64,000 nt of DNA from Bdellovibrionales bacterium (GCA_018266355.1 JAFEAP010000029.1:588909-652908), one strand, 5' to 3'. Shown: positions 24,393-33,959, counted from the first letter of the stretch. Notes: a model not told the origin generated them from the letters alone. Made by a program: numbers and translations.

Positions 24393-24991
24393 GGATTCCT
24401 CCGCGCGATGCGGTCGATCGGCATGAACGGCGCCGCGGGATCCTTGCCGACGAGGTAGGTCGTCAGGCCGGCTTTTTCGGCGGCGGCGATCTCGGCGGGA
24501 TCTTCACCCTGGAAAATAACCGGGCACCCGTCGCGGCCGGCGTCGCGTGCCGCGAACGTGAGCGCGGCCTCGAAGAGGTAGGGCGCGGGTTTCCGTTCCG
24601 CGTCCGACGGCGGGATCACGATCACGGCTTCCGGGAAGTCGGACCAGTCCATCGCCTCGGCGGCGGGGTCCGTCGTCCACGTCTCGCGCATGAGCCGCTT
24701 CAGCGCGCGGATCTTCTCGGCGCGCGTCCGGCCCCACTTCTCGGGAATATTCGTGAGGAGTCCGACCGGATAACCGCGGCGGCGGAGTTCCTGGACGTAC
24801 GCGTGGGCGCCCGGTACGTACCGGGACTCCCGGCCGGGAGCGGAGGCGACGACCGTGTTCCCGAGGTCGAAGAAAACCCACGGCTTTCCGCAATCGGGCG
24901 GGGTCGCCGAGATCGACGCCGTCACGGCGAACGCGGCGGCGAGGCCGAGGACGGAAGCGGCGGCGACCGACGTCGAGGGACGCGCGCTCAC
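24389..24991 (-). CDS. Exported HAD-like protein with altered motif I
   Basis: Protein of 200 residues with a hydrophobic N-terminal segment (about 7-29, AAASVLGLAAAFAVTASISA) that looks like a signal peptide or anchor. The HAD fold then starts at WVFFDLGNTVV (nucleophile Asp near 42). The second aspartate of DxDxT, the acid/base of phosphatases, is Gly here. Later HAD landmarks are LLTNIPEKWG (motif II), ERKPAPYLFEAAL (motif III lysine) and FQGEDPAEIAAAEKAG (motif IV). An envelope location is unusual for this fold. Overlaps of 4 bases on both sides place it in an operon after pepA. Confidence 0.7.
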   Translation of the reverse strand: MSARPSTSVAAASVLGLAAAFAVTASISATPPDCGKPWVFFDLGNTVVASAPGRESRYVPGAHAYVQELRRRGYPVGLLTNIPEKWGRTRAEKIRALKRLMRETWTTDPAAEAMDWSDFPEAVIVIPPSDAERKPAPYLFEAALTFAARDAGRDGCPVIFQGEDPAEIAAAEKAGLTTYLVGKDPAAPFMPIDRIARRNP

Positions 24992-26508
24992 TTTTTCTTC
25001 GCTTTCGCGGCCGCCTTCTTCTTTTCCGGGCGGAAGCGACGGAGGATCTCGTCGGTGAGGCGAACGCCGTAACCGGTGACGTCCTTCGCGGAGAGACCGA
25101 GGCCGCCCTTATTCGATTCGGCGGCGAGGTCGACGTGGAGCCACGGGACTTCGGGTTTCACGAAACTCGAGAGGAACGTCGCCGCGTAGATATGATCGGA
25201 GTTGTTCGTCGTCGCGCACTGGCGGACGTCGGCGATGTCGGACTGGATCGCCTCCCAGTAATCCTCGCCGATCGGGAATCCCCACGTGCGTTCGCCGCAC
25301 GCCTCGCCGGCCGTGACGGCGAGCTCGCGGAGCGAATCGCGGTTCGCGAACACGCCCGAGCGACGGGTGTCGATCGCGCGGATCACGGCGCCGGTCAGCG
25401 TCGCGTAGTCGATCACGAGATCGGGATCCGATTCGCAAGCGAGGACGAGCGTGTCCGAAAGCGCCATTCGCCCTTCGGCGTCCGTATCGACGACTTCGAT
25501 CGAGACGCCGTTCGAGGCGATCACGACTTCATTCGGACGATAGGCGGTCGCGGAAATCAGGTTCTCGGCGAGCGCGAGATAGCACTCGAGGTGATCCTTC
25601 GTTCCCGAACGAACGAGGTGCCCGAACGTCGCGAGCGCGACCGCGGAACCCGTCATGTCCCGGTGCATCTCGAGCATGTAGTCGCCCGTCTTGATGTTAT
25701 AGCCGCCGGTATCGAAGCAGAGACCTTTGCCGACGAGCGCGACTCGACGGCCGGAAGCTTTTCCCTTCGGCTTATAGGTGAGTTTCGCGATGCCGTATCC
25801 GTGATCGGGATCGGCCTGGACGACGGCGAGGAAGCCGCCGGCACCGCGCTTCTCGAGCGCCTTCCGGTCGTAGAACGCGAACTCCGCGCCCCACTCCCTC
25901 GCGAGCGCCTTCGCGCGCCGGTGATAGCTTTCCGGGCGCAGCTCGTTCGCGGGCATCTCGGCGAGCGTGCGCACGAGGTTCGCCGCTTCGCCCATCGAAC
26001 GCGCGGATTCGAAGATTTCCTTCGCGCGAGAAGGGGAGAAGGGCGACTTCACGAGCAATTCCGGCTCGGTCTTTTTCTTTTTGTCGGAATCCTTCTTCGC
26101 CGCCTTCTTCCCGTATTTCGTCGGTTCGTAGGTCGCGAGCACGAGGTACGAACCGATCGCGGACAACACGCGCTCGGCGTCGCCCGAGGAAAGTCCCGAT
26201 AGGTCGAGCGCGAGGCTCGCGGTCGCCTCGGCGTCGTAGGCGAGTCCCTTCCGGATCCCGTCATGGAGCGCGAACGTTTTCACGCCCGGCCTTACGAAGA
26301 AAAACGTCTCGAGGCGGTCGTAGCCGGACGGAATCGTCACCGCTTTTACGGGTTCACGGTCGGAGAGGGTCGCGTCCGCGAAAGGCTTCGCGGGATAGTC
26401 TTTACCGGATTTGAACCGCGCGAGTTCCTTTTCGGCCAAGAACCGAACGGAATGGATCGAGGCGGACGGCAAGCCGCCCTTCGGGAAAGGCTTCAAGACG
26501 GGGTTCAT
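24988..26508 (-). CDS. pepA: Leucyl aminopeptidase family M17
   Basis: Protein of 506 residues. The C-terminal catalytic domain has the metal and catalytic motifs KGLCFDTGGYNIK and VVDTDAEGRMALSDTL (NTDAEGRL in most members, Asp replacing Asn here). It releases N-terminal amino acids from peptides in the cytoplasm with two bound metal ions. The N-terminal domain is divergent and carries a Lys-rich insert (about 138-148, KKAAKKDSDKKKK). The C-terminus is also Lys/Ala-rich. It is the first gene of an operon with the exported HAD protein and a small membrane protein. Confidence 0.92.
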   Translation of the reverse strand: MNPVLKPFPKGGLPSASIHSVRFLAEKELARFKSGKDYPAKPFADATLSDREPVKAVTIPSGYDRLETFFFVRPGVKTFALHDGIRKGLAYDAEATASLALDLSGLSSGDAERVLSAIGSYLVLATYEPTKYGKKAAKKDSDKKKKTEPELLVKSPFSPSRAKEIFESARSMGEAANLVRTLAEMPANELRPESYHRRAKALAREWGAEFAFYDRKALEKRGAGGFLAVVQADPDHGYGIAKLTYKPKGKASGRRVALVGKGLCFDTGGYNIKTGDYMLEMHRDMTGSAVALATFGHLVRSGTKDHLECYLALAENLISATAYRPNEVVIASNGVSIEVVDTDAEGRMALSDTLVLACESDPDLVIDYATLTGAVIRAIDTRRSGVFANRDSLRELAVTAGEACGERTWGFPIGEDYWEAIQSDIADVRQCATTNNSDHIYAATFLSSFVKPEVPWLHVDLAAESNKGGLGLSAKDVTGYGVRLTDEILRRFRPEKKKAAAKAKKK

Positions 26509-26539
26509 GACGCGGAGGCTCCTCTCAGAAGCCCCGAGT

Positions 26540-29146
26540 CTAGAGGTCTTGCGGCAAAACTTCCAGAGCTTCCTGGTACGGCGAAGCCGGGTCGATGACC
26601 GGTCCGCTCGAGTCGTAACCTTCGAGCTGGGTCGGATCGACGGCGTTCAGGTCGAAATTACCCTGAGGTTTCACCGCCGTGGCCGGGGTGACGACCGGCG
26701 TAAGGCCCATCACGAGGCCTTTCGTGATCATCCCGAGCGGGGAGTTCGCGAAGAGGCTGCTCGTCGAAGCGTTCGAAGCCAGCGGAAGGCTGCCGGGCGG
26801 AGGCGGATAGATGCCCGGGGGCGGCGTTTGGGAAATCGGATCGGCCGGGGCCGGCGGGCTGAGCGCGGCGAAAATCTGATAGATGCGGATCCGGCGCGCT
26901 TTGAATTCCTTGTTGTACTCGGCGCCGAGCGCCCATCCGATCAGATCCCACACGTCCGGCTGTTTCCCGTATTGCATGAGGTAGAGGAGGACGGCTTGGT
27001 TCACGAAGTCGATCTTGATCTTCGAGAGCGTCGCGAGCTCGCGTTTGAAGATCGGGAAGACGTTGTCGAGCGTCTCGCGGCGGTCGAGAGCGCCGTCGTG
27101 ATTCGTGTCGAAGCGGAGCATGACGGATTCCGCGTAATGCGGGAGACCGGCGTAGGAGCTCACGTCGAACGAGGTGATCGGGTCTTCGTTATAGCCGGTC
27201 GTCTTCGAGGCATACTCGAGCGTCTGGTTCCACGTCGCTTGATCGGCCGGAGACATCGCCGCGATTTCGTCGCGGAGGAGCGGCATGTTCGAGAAGAGCT
27301 CGGCGAAATTCGCCTTGAAGCGATCGCGGAAACACTGGACTTCGTAGATCGGGAGTTTCAGCGGGACGTTCCAACCCTTCATCGGACAGGGGTTCGCGCC
27401 TTCGACGGCGAGATCCATGATGCGCGAGTTTTGGCGCGAGGCCGAGAAGATGAACGCGAGGTAGACCGAGGTCTCCGGGAGGTTCATCTTGTCGTCGCCG
27501 TTGCCGTTCGGCATGAAGAGGTTCGCTTCGCGGAAGCGCTTCGCGCCGATGCCCGTCTTGAGCGGATGGTACATGTGGAAGGCGTAGAGGAAGCCTTTCA
27601 AGTCCGCGATGAGCGTGTTCAAGTCGTCGAGCGTGGCGGCCTTGCCGAAGGAATCGCTCGTCGAACCGTAAGACTGGAGGAGGAGGGTCGAGGCGATCTC
27701 GTACCAGCTCATCCGGTTCAGGTTGTTTTGCGAGTGCTTCGACTGGTCGAGGAAGAGGATTTCGGGCGTGTTCGCCGGGTGGAGGCCCGGATAGCGGTTC
27801 GCCGCCGTGATCAACCGGACGACGTCGTTCTTGTCGGCGGCGTTCGTGAGCGTCGCCATGTAGGCGCGCGCGCGCGTCTCGAAGTCGGCCGGGAGGAGGT
27901 CTTCCTTCGTGCCGGCGAAGATGTTCGTCAGATGCATGTTCGCGCGCCGACCGAGTCTGTAGTTCGCGACCACGCGTTCGATGGCGGCGGCGTCGATGCC
28001 GGTGTCGGTCCGCGTTTGGAAGAGGCGGGCGGCCGCCGCGCGATAGGTCGTCGTTTTTCCGTCGACGGTCTCGACGCGCGGATGGAAGAGCGCCTTCGCG
28101 CCGGCGCGGAAGTCGTCGGCAAGTTCGGGCAGGATCGAATTCGGGGCCTTGTCGATGATCTTCTCGATTTGGGAGAACGGAAGCTCGCCGCCCCAATCCG
28201 AGACGCTCGAGTTCAGCACGGTCTGGAGCTTGTTGATCATCTCGATCTCGAACATCGGATCGTCGGCCGGGGCGTCGAAGTAGGCGACCATCGCGCCGGC
28301 GGCTTTCGCGCCGTATTTCAGGATCTTCGTCCAATCCGCGCCGTCGACGCCGTCGGAGGCGCCGCGGACGAGAAGGGTCTTCACTTCCTGGCCGAGGCGG
28401 GTCCACGCTTCGACGGTGGCCGGGTCGGTGGTGAAAGCGATCTTCGCGAGTTCGGTGGTGAACTCGACCGCTTGGTCGATCGTCAATTTCTGGTGCCCGC
28501 CGGTATTCAGGTAATCGGCGAGGTGGTTGCCGAACGTCTCGATCGCGACGGAGAGCGAGCGAAGGTTCGCGGCGGTCGGATTCGTATGGCGGTTCCGGAG
28601 GTGCGGGATGAGGGCGCTTGTCTCTTCCTTCAGGAAGCGGGCGAGGGAGCGGAAGCTCTCGAGCTCGTCTTTCGAAAGGCGCTTCTCGGTGCCGCCGAAG
28701 AGCGACGCCTTCATCGAGAGCGCGCCGTCGACGAGTTTCGCGGTGACGGTTCCTTTCGAGAACATGAATTTCTGCATGAGGAACTGGAGATCGCTCGGGA
28801 GGTAACCCTCGGTCTCCGAGCCTTTCACGAACTTCTTGAAGAGGTCGATCGTGTCGTCGACGCAGTCCCACGTCGCGCGCCACTGGCCTTCGTTCACGGT
28901 GCCGTCGAGGAATTGGTTCGAGATCGGTCCGAGTTCGTCGAGGCAGGCTCCGCCTTGCGCGAGGGATCGGTTGGCTTCCTTTTTGTTCCCGAGAATTCCG
29001 CAGCTCGAGGCGCAGCAGAGGCTGATGCCGAGACACGTGCTCACCTTCGCGAGTTTGCGAAGGGGTTTAACGACCAAGTACTTCCGGGCGAAGCGCGTAA
29101 GGTTCTTCACACCCGTCTCGTCGTCGTTCCGGTGACGAAACTTCAT
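26540..29146 (-). CDS. Very large EF-hand lipoprotein-like protein, function unknown
   Basis: Protein of 868 residues. The N-terminus is basic (residues 1-33) and followed by a hydrophobic stretch ending CCASSC, a plausible lipobox, so it probably sits in the envelope. Most of the chain is helical with no family I recognise. One canonical EF-hand calcium loop is present at about residues 680-691 (DTNHDGALDRRE). The last 130 residues are Pro-rich with PPPGIYPPPPGSLP, a low-complexity linker. Similar very large helical EF-hand proteins are a feature of Bdellovibrio-type genomes (inference from general knowledge, no search run). It is a single gene, divergent from an SDR gene. Confidence 0.6.
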   Translation of the reverse strand: MKFRHRNDDETGVKNLTRFARKYLVVKPLRKLAKVSTCLGISLCCASSCGILGNKKEANRSLAQGGACLDELGPISNQFLDGTVNEGQWRATWDCVDDTIDLFKKFVKGSETEGYLPSDLQFLMQKFMFSKGTVTAKLVDGALSMKASLFGGTEKRLSKDELESFRSLARFLKEETSALIPHLRNRHTNPTAANLRSLSVAIETFGNHLADYLNTGGHQKLTIDQAVEFTTELAKIAFTTDPATVEAWTRLGQEVKTLLVRGASDGVDGADWTKILKYGAKAAGAMVAYFDAPADDPMFEIEMINKLQTVLNSSVSDWGGELPFSQIEKIIDKAPNSILPELADDFRAGAKALFHPRVETVDGKTTTYRAAAARLFQTRTDTGIDAAAIERVVANYRLGRRANMHLTNIFAGTKEDLLPADFETRARAYMATLTNAADKNDVVRLITAANRYPGLHPANTPEILFLDQSKHSQNNLNRMSWYEIASTLLLQSYGSTSDSFGKAATLDDLNTLIADLKGFLYAFHMYHPLKTGIGAKRFREANLFMPNGNGDDKMNLPETSVYLAFIFSASRQNSRIMDLAVEGANPCPMKGWNVPLKLPIYEVQCFRDRFKANFAELFSNMPLLRDEIAAMSPADQATWNQTLEYASKTTGYNEDPITSFDVSSYAGLPHYAESVMLRFDTNHDGALDRRETLDNVFPIFKRELATLSKIKIDFVNQAVLLYLMQYGKQPDVWDLIGWALGAEYNKEFKARRIRIYQIFAALSPPAPADPISQTPPPGIYPPPPGSLPLASNASTSSLFANSPLGMITKGLVMGLTPVVTPATAVKPQGNFDLNAVDPTQLEGYDSSGPVIDPASPYQEALEVLPQDL

Positions 29147-29210
29147 AGAAATGTTACTGCGTCAGCTCGATAACGTTGCGGAGCGCTCGGGATTTCGGCA
29201 AAATTTTCCC

Positions 29211-29990
29211 ATGACTCCTCCTTCCTCTTCCTCGAAAACGAAGCGCGCACTCGTGACCGGAGCGAGCGAAGGCATCGGCCGGGCGTTCGCCCTAAAGCTC
29301 GCGAAACGCGGTTATACGGTCACGGCGGTGGCTCGAAACGCTTCTCGGCTCGACTCGCTGCTCGCCGAACTCGGAGGAAGCGGGCACCGAAAAATCGTGG
29401 CGGACCTTTCGACCGAAACCGGATTGAATTCGGTCGTCGACGATTTGACGAACTCGGAGCGTTATACTTTGCTCGTGAACAACGCGGGATTCGGCCTCGT
29501 CGGCGACTTCGCGGAGACGCCGCTCGCGAAGACCCGCGAGATGATTTTCCTGAACGTCACCGCGCTCGTCGATCTTTCTCACGCGTTCCTCGGACGCGCC
29601 GAACGCGGCGACGGAATCATCCAAGTCGCCTCGGTTCTCGGTTTCCTGCCGATGCCCCGGCAGGCGATCTACTCGGCGACGAAAGCGTTCGTCGCCTCGT
29701 TCGCCGAGTCGCTCTGGTTCCAGTGCCGGAAGAAAGGGATCATGATCGTCAACCTCTGCCCCGGTTCGACGGCGACGAATTTCCCGGACCGGGCGGGGTG
29801 GTCGAAGAACGAGATTCCGGCCTGGGCGACCGAGAGCGCCGATACGGTGGCGGAGAACGCCCTCGTCGCCTTCGAGCGGAAGTTCGGTCCGACCCTCGTG
29901 AGCGGGTGGATGAACCGGCTCTCTCTATTATTAGTGCGTCTCCTCACGCGGAAGCAGCTCGTGAAGGTGATGGGGACCGTCCGGAAATAG
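29211..29990 (+). CDS. Short-chain dehydrogenase/reductase
   Basis: Protein of 259 residues from the ATG at 29211; an upstream in-frame ATG at 29151 would add a tail that does not fit the fold. The cofactor motif is TGASEGIG near the N-terminus. NNAG is followed by the catalytic Ser (in ASVLGFLP) and Tyr-x-x-x-Lys (YSATK). The sequence after it (PGSTATNF) is classical SDR. The substrate is unknown; it is of the DltE/YqjQ-like general type. It is a single gene, convergent with the histidine kinase gene 9 bases downstream. Confidence 0.9.
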   Translation: MTPPSSSSKTKRALVTGASEGIGRAFALKLAKRGYTVTAVARNASRLDSLLAELGGSGHRKIVADLSTETGLNSVVDDLTNSERYTLLVNNAGFGLVGDFAETPLAKTREMIFLNVTALVDLSHAFLGRAERGDGIIQVASVLGFLPMPRQAIYSATKAFVASFAESLWFQCRKKGIMIVNLCPGSTATNFPDRAGWSKNEIPAWATESADTVAENALVAFERKFGPTLVSGWMNRLSLLLVRLLTRKQLVKVMGTVRK

Positions 29991-29999
29991 CCGTATCCG

Positions 30000-31697
30000 T
30001 TACGACGGAGTAGGACCGCCGATCGGAAGCCGTACGATGAAGGAGGCGCCTTTTCCGGGCGCGCTCTCGACTCCGATCTTTCCGGAGTGGGCCCCGACGA
30101 TTTCGCGGCAGATATAGAGACCGAGCCCGAAGCCCTGCGTTCCCGCCGCCCCGGTCCCGCGTTCGAAGCGTTCGAAGATGCGCGCGAGATCGGTTTCGTC
30201 TATTCCGGGCCCGTTGTCGCGGACGGTGAGGTGGGCTTCTCCGGCGCGCGACTGGACTTCGATTTCGACCGGCCTTCCCGCTCCGAACTTCACCGCGTTC
30301 GAGAGGAGATTCGAGATCACTTGGTCGATACGCGAGCGGTCCCAATGGCCTTCGAGAGAGTCGGGGCCGCGAATCGCGAGTCGGCAGCGGGCTTTCGCGA
30401 GCGTCGGTTCGAACCGCTTCGCCACTTCGCCGATGAGCACGACGAGATCGCAGCGTTCGGGATGGAGCTTCAGCCGGCCCGCGGTGATCCGCGAAACGTC
30501 GAGCAGGGTCTCGACGAGCTTCAGGAGTCGGTCCATCTGGAGACCGGCGCCTTCCATCAATTCGAGAAGCTCCGTGCGTTTCGGAGTGCCTTCCGGCAAG
30601 GATTTCGCGAAGAGATGAGCCATTTCGAACTGCATCCGGAGCGGACTGAGCGGCGTGCGCAGCTCGTGCGAAGCCACCGAAAGAAAATCTTCGCGGACTT
30701 GGATCGTCCGCAGGGCGTCCCGGTAGAGCATCGCGCTGTCGATCGCGATCGCCGTTCGGCGGCCGATTTCCTCGGCGAGTGCGAGTTCGCTTTCACCGTA
30801 GACGCGTTCCGGCCGCGTGCTGCCGATCGACATCGCTCCGATGACTTTTCCGCGGACGGAGAGCGGGACGATCATGAAGGAACAAAGCCCGGTCTTGCGA
30901 ACGGCGGCGAGCGTTTCCGGATCGCGCGTGCCGACGATAGGATAGCGGCCGCCGTCGGTGGTCAGGTGTTCGGCGGTCACGTGCGTGCAGAGAAAGGATT
31001 TACCGGTGCGGATGACGTTCGGAATCCCGCTCGGGGCGCTCAAGTCGAGGAGCGTGTTGTTTCCGATGCGGTCGGTGATCGCCGGAGCGGGCGGTTCGAT
31101 CTGGAAAGCGACGAGCCGCATTCCCGATTCCCCTTCGCGGATCCCGATCGCGGACCAGTCCCCGAGCCGGGGAATGACGATGCCTTGGATCGCCTGGACG
31201 GTCTCTTCGAAGTCGAGCGATTCGGCGAGGCGGCGGCTCGCTTCCGAAACGAACTCGGCGTTTTTTCGCGCTTCGTTCCGAAACTCTTCCGCCCGTCGCT
31301 CGTCCGTGACGTCCCGAAAACTCCAGAGCGTTCCGGCGGTCACGCCGCTAATCCGATACGGTTGCTTCGTGCGCGCGATCCGGCGTCCGTCGCGGAAGCG
31401 GAGAATATCGGAAAACTCACCCTCGAGATCGGCGTAGGCGGATTCGACCTGATTCACGAACTGCGCGGGTTTCTCGAGTTGGTCCTTCGCGAATTGGACC
31501 ATCGCGGAGTCGTCTTTTCCTTCGACGAGTTCGGCGGGCATCCGCCAGATCTCCGCGAAGCGGCGGTTACTCCGGACGATCTTCCCGTTACGGTCGACGA
31601 CGAGCAGTCCCTCTTTGGTCGCGTCGAGCGTCGCTTCGAGGAGCGAAAGGAGCGCTTCCCGCCCCTCGTTCGCTTGATCGGTCTTCGTCTCCGCCAT
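30000..31697 (-). CDS. Soluble PAS-GAF hybrid histidine kinase
   Basis: Protein of 565 residues with no membrane helices. Order: PAS domain (about 15-130, LDATKEGLLVVDRNGKIVRS), GAF domain (about 150-325), dimerisation domain with His344 in SVASHELRTPLS, then the ATPase domain with NLLSNAVKFG, DNGPGIDE and GFGLGLYIC. It senses a cytosolic signal through PAS/GAF. It lies 3 bases after a single-domain response regulator that is the likely partner. The regulator has no DNA-binding domain, so output is probably protein-protein signalling. Confidence 0.93.
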   Translation of the reverse strand: MAETKTDQANEGREALLSLLEATLDATKEGLLVVDRNGKIVRSNRRFAEIWRMPAELVEGKDDSAMVQFAKDQLEKPAQFVNQVESAYADLEGEFSDILRFRDGRRIARTKQPYRISGVTAGTLWSFRDVTDERRAEEFRNEARKNAEFVSEASRRLAESLDFEETVQAIQGIVIPRLGDWSAIGIREGESGMRLVAFQIEPPAPAITDRIGNNTLLDLSAPSGIPNVIRTGKSFLCTHVTAEHLTTDGGRYPIVGTRDPETLAAVRKTGLCSFMIVPLSVRGKVIGAMSIGSTRPERVYGESELALAEEIGRRTAIAIDSAMLYRDALRTIQVREDFLSVASHELRTPLSPLRMQFEMAHLFAKSLPEGTPKRTELLELMEGAGLQMDRLLKLVETLLDVSRITAGRLKLHPERCDLVVLIGEVAKRFEPTLAKARCRLAIRGPDSLEGHWDRSRIDQVISNLLSNAVKFGAGRPVEIEVQSRAGEAHLTVRDNGPGIDETDLARIFERFERGTGAAGTQGFGLGLYICREIVGAHSGKIGVESAPGKGASFIVRLPIGGPTPS

Positions 31698-31700
31698 GGC

Positions 31701-32102
31701 TCAGGCCGATTCCGAGTGGCAGTATTTTTCCGCGAGGGCGGAGAGGCGCGCGACGCTGATCGGTTTGCGTTCGAATCCGGCGACTTGGAGATTCGCGGCT
31801 TTCGTCGCGAGTTCGTCGTCTCCGGATAGGATCACGATCGGAACCTCGGCGGCGTTCGGGATCGCGCGCACTTCGTTGCGGAAAGCGGTGCCGTCCATTA
31901 CGGGCATCATGAGATCGAGGAGGATCAGGCAGGGCTTCGTCCCGCGATCGCGAAGCTCCGAGATCCCCGTCTGCGCGTCGGCGGCCACGACCACGCGGTA
32001 TCCGAGCTGGTTCAGCACGAAGGAGGTCATCCGAAGGATGTCTTCGTCGTCGTCGACGACGAGGATGGGCGCGGCGCAGGGAGTGGAATTCGGGACGATC
32101 AT
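31701..32102 (-). CDS. Single-domain (CheY-like) response regulator
   Basis: Protein of 133 residues made only of a receiver domain. The acidic pocket is VVDDDED, the phospho-acceptor is the Asp of LLDLMMPVMDG, and the Ser of ILSGDDE and Lys of ERKPIS complete the switch. It is the first gene of a two-gene unit with the PAS-GAF kinase. Without an output domain it probably relays phosphate or binds a motor or enzyme. The upstream gap (32103-32176) should hold the promoter; I see no clear hexamers. Confidence 0.92.
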   Translation of the reverse strand: MIVPNSTPCAAPILVVDDDEDILRMTSFVLNQLGYRVVVAADAQTGISELRDRGTKPCLILLDLMMPVMDGTAFRNEVRAIPNAAEVPIVILSGDDELATKAANLQVAGFERKPISVARLSALAEKYCHSESA

Positions 32103-32174
32103 TGAGGAAAAGTTTTCCCGAAATTGGCCTCGATTGTCCAGGGTTAGTCCGGAAAGGGATTCCTGACCGCGAAT

Positions 32175-32207
32175 AAAAAAGGCTCCCGGGAATCCCGGGA
32201 GCCTTTT
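32175..32207. terminator. Bidirectional terminator downstream of the subtilase gene
   Basis: AAAAGGCTCCCGGG (32177-32190) pairs perfectly with CCCGGGAGCCTTTT (32194-32207), a 14-base stem. Read on the minus strand it ends in a run of six T (complement of 32175-32180), directly after the subtilase stop codon at 32231. It insulates the response-regulator operon. Confidence 0.92.
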
Positions 32208-32230
32208 CGTTCACTTCGGTGGTCGGGCAA

Positions 32231-33853
32231 TCAGCCGCGCTTCGGCCAAACCGACTTCGACGGTTTCGAAGGCGGAGTGGTCGGCGGAGTCGGAGGCGTC
32301 GGAGCTTCCGTCCGCGGCGCTTTCGCGCCGGCGAGTTGGAGGGCCTTCTCGAGGTCGATCACGCCCATGCCGTAGGTGTTGTTCGGGATCGCCGAACCGG
32401 AAACGCCGCCGCAGGACTGCGAGGTCGTTTTCGGCGTCGCCGATTGCTTCAGGATGTCGGTCGTCTTTTCGATGTCGCCGATGAGGTCCGGTTTGATCGA
32501 CCAGAGGAGCGCGGCCGCGCCCGCGACGTGCGGACCGGCCATCGAGGTGCCGCTCCATCCGAACTGCGCGTATTGGCCGCCCGGGACGGAAGAACGGATG
32601 TTCACGCCCGGCGCGACGAGGTCGGGTCCGATCTCGTTGTCGAACTTCGAGGGACCGCGGCTCGAGAAGCTCGCGATCGTTCCGCTGCGGTGGTCGTAAG
32701 CGCCCACGCCGAGCGTGAGGGCCGAGTGCCAAGCCGGCGGATCCTGGATCGTCGAGCAATCCGGACCGTCGTTACCCGCGGAGACGACGACGAGCACGCC
32801 CGCCGCCTTCATCGCTTCGAGCGAGGGTAGGATTTCGTCGGCGGCGCAGCCTTCTTCCGGCGGGCAGCCCCACGAGTTGTTCACGATGTTCGGAGCCTTC
32901 GCGGGGTCGGCGTCGGTCATCGGATTCGCGCCCGACTTATAGGGAGCGAGGAGCCACTCGAAGCACTCGATGTACGAGGCGGGAGTTCCGGTGCCGCCGT
33001 CCATGTTCCGGCAGGCGATCCATTGCGCTTTCGGCGCCATGCCGATCAGGTTGTCCTTGCCGTCGGAGCCGACGATCGTGCCCATCGTGTGCGAGCCGTG
33101 ATCGCCGTCGTCGCACGGAACGTCGAGATCGTAACCGCAGCGGTTCGACGCGATCGGCGTGTCCTTGTGGATCGAGTCGTGCCAGTTGTAGTCGTGCGAG
33201 GCGGTGTTCTTCGTCGGATCGTAGCCGCGATACTGGTGCGCGAGCGCCGGGTGGTCGAATTGGACGCCGGTGTCTTGGCCGGCGACGACGATGCCTTCGC
33301 CTTGCTTATGGTACTGAGCCCAAACCGCGTCCGCTTTCATGAACGCGATGTTGTCGCCGACGCCGTTCGGTTCGTTCATCTTCGCGAGGCCTTGCGAAAA
33401 ACGCACGGCGGGCGACGGCATCTTGAGCGCGACCGACGGGTTCGCGAAGACCTTCTCGACGTCCGAGCGGGCGGCAATTTCCTTCACGAGGTCCGCGGAG
33501 GCGTCGAACACGGCGATCATGTTCGAGATGTAGAAGCGGCGGTACTTCACCGCGCGCGTATCGAGGAGCTTCACGAGGTCGGCCTGGTCGTTCATCGCCG
33601 TCGTGCGGAGGGCGTCGTAAACGGCCTTTTGGCGCTGGGCGAGCGGGAGACGCGCGGCCACGATCGACTTCAAATCGGCTTGCTTCTTCAGCTTCACGAT
33701 CACCGGAACGACGCCGTTCGTTTCGAGCGCTTTCAGGACGAAGGGATGGATTTTCGCCGCGAGCGGCGGAGCGATCAAGGTGCGGGACGCGAAGGCACCG
33801 GTCGCCGCGATGAGCGAAAGGGCCAGGAATGCGATGAGCTTAGGATGGCGCAT
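32231..33853 (-). CDS. Secreted subtilisin-like serine protease (S8)
   Basis: Protein of 540 residues. It has a signal peptide (1-22), a propeptide/inhibitor-I9-like region (about 40-140, VVPVIVKLKKQADLKSI), and the catalytic domain with Asp in VAGQDTGVQFDHP, His in GDHGSHTMGTIVGS and Ser in SGTSMAGPHVAGAA. The C-terminal 30 residues are Pro/Thr-rich, like a linker or wall-spanning tail. Cysteine pairs in the domain (SNRCGYDLDVPC, WGCPPEEGC) suggest disulfides and export. Its own promoter is likely in 33854-33959. It ends in a strong terminator. Confidence 0.95.
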   Translation of the reverse strand: MRHPKLIAFLALSLIAATGAFASRTLIAPPLAAKIHPFVLKALETNGVVPVIVKLKKQADLKSIVAARLPLAQRQKAVYDALRTTAMNDQADLVKLLDTRAVKYRRFYISNMIAVFDASADLVKEIAARSDVEKVFANPSVALKMPSPAVRFSQGLAKMNEPNGVGDNIAFMKADAVWAQYHKQGEGIVVAGQDTGVQFDHPALAHQYRGYDPTKNTASHDYNWHDSIHKDTPIASNRCGYDLDVPCDDGDHGSHTMGTIVGSDGKDNLIGMAPKAQWIACRNMDGGTGTPASYIECFEWLLAPYKSGANPMTDADPAKAPNIVNNSWGCPPEEGCAADEILPSLEAMKAAGVLVVVSAGNDGPDCSTIQDPPAWHSALTLGVGAYDHRSGTIASFSSRGPSKFDNEIGPDLVAPGVNIRSSVPGGQYAQFGWSGTSMAGPHVAGAAALLWSIKPDLIGDIEKTTDILKQSATPKTTSQSCGGVSGSAIPNNTYGMGVIDLEKALQLAGAKAPRTEAPTPPTPPTTPPSKPSKSVWPKRG

Positions 33854-33959
33854 TGGGTTCCTCGTGGAGGTTTGAATTAGGGACGCCCCGCACGCTACCG
33901 TTCGAGGGAGGGAGGTACAAGCCGGGGTGCGTTACGAGAGGCAGGGGGATTAAAGGGGC

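Noticed and set aside
26411..29173. 920-codon plus-strand frame opposite the EF-hand lipoprotein
   Set aside because: The minus-strand product has a signal segment, an EF-hand and normal amino-acid composition; the plus-strand frame is Arg/Glu/Val-rich low-information sequence.
33854..33949. RNA gene or regulatory RNA between the subtilase and the IVP cassette
   Set aside because: No clover-leaf, no stable hairpin and no terminator; it most likely holds only the subtilase promoter.
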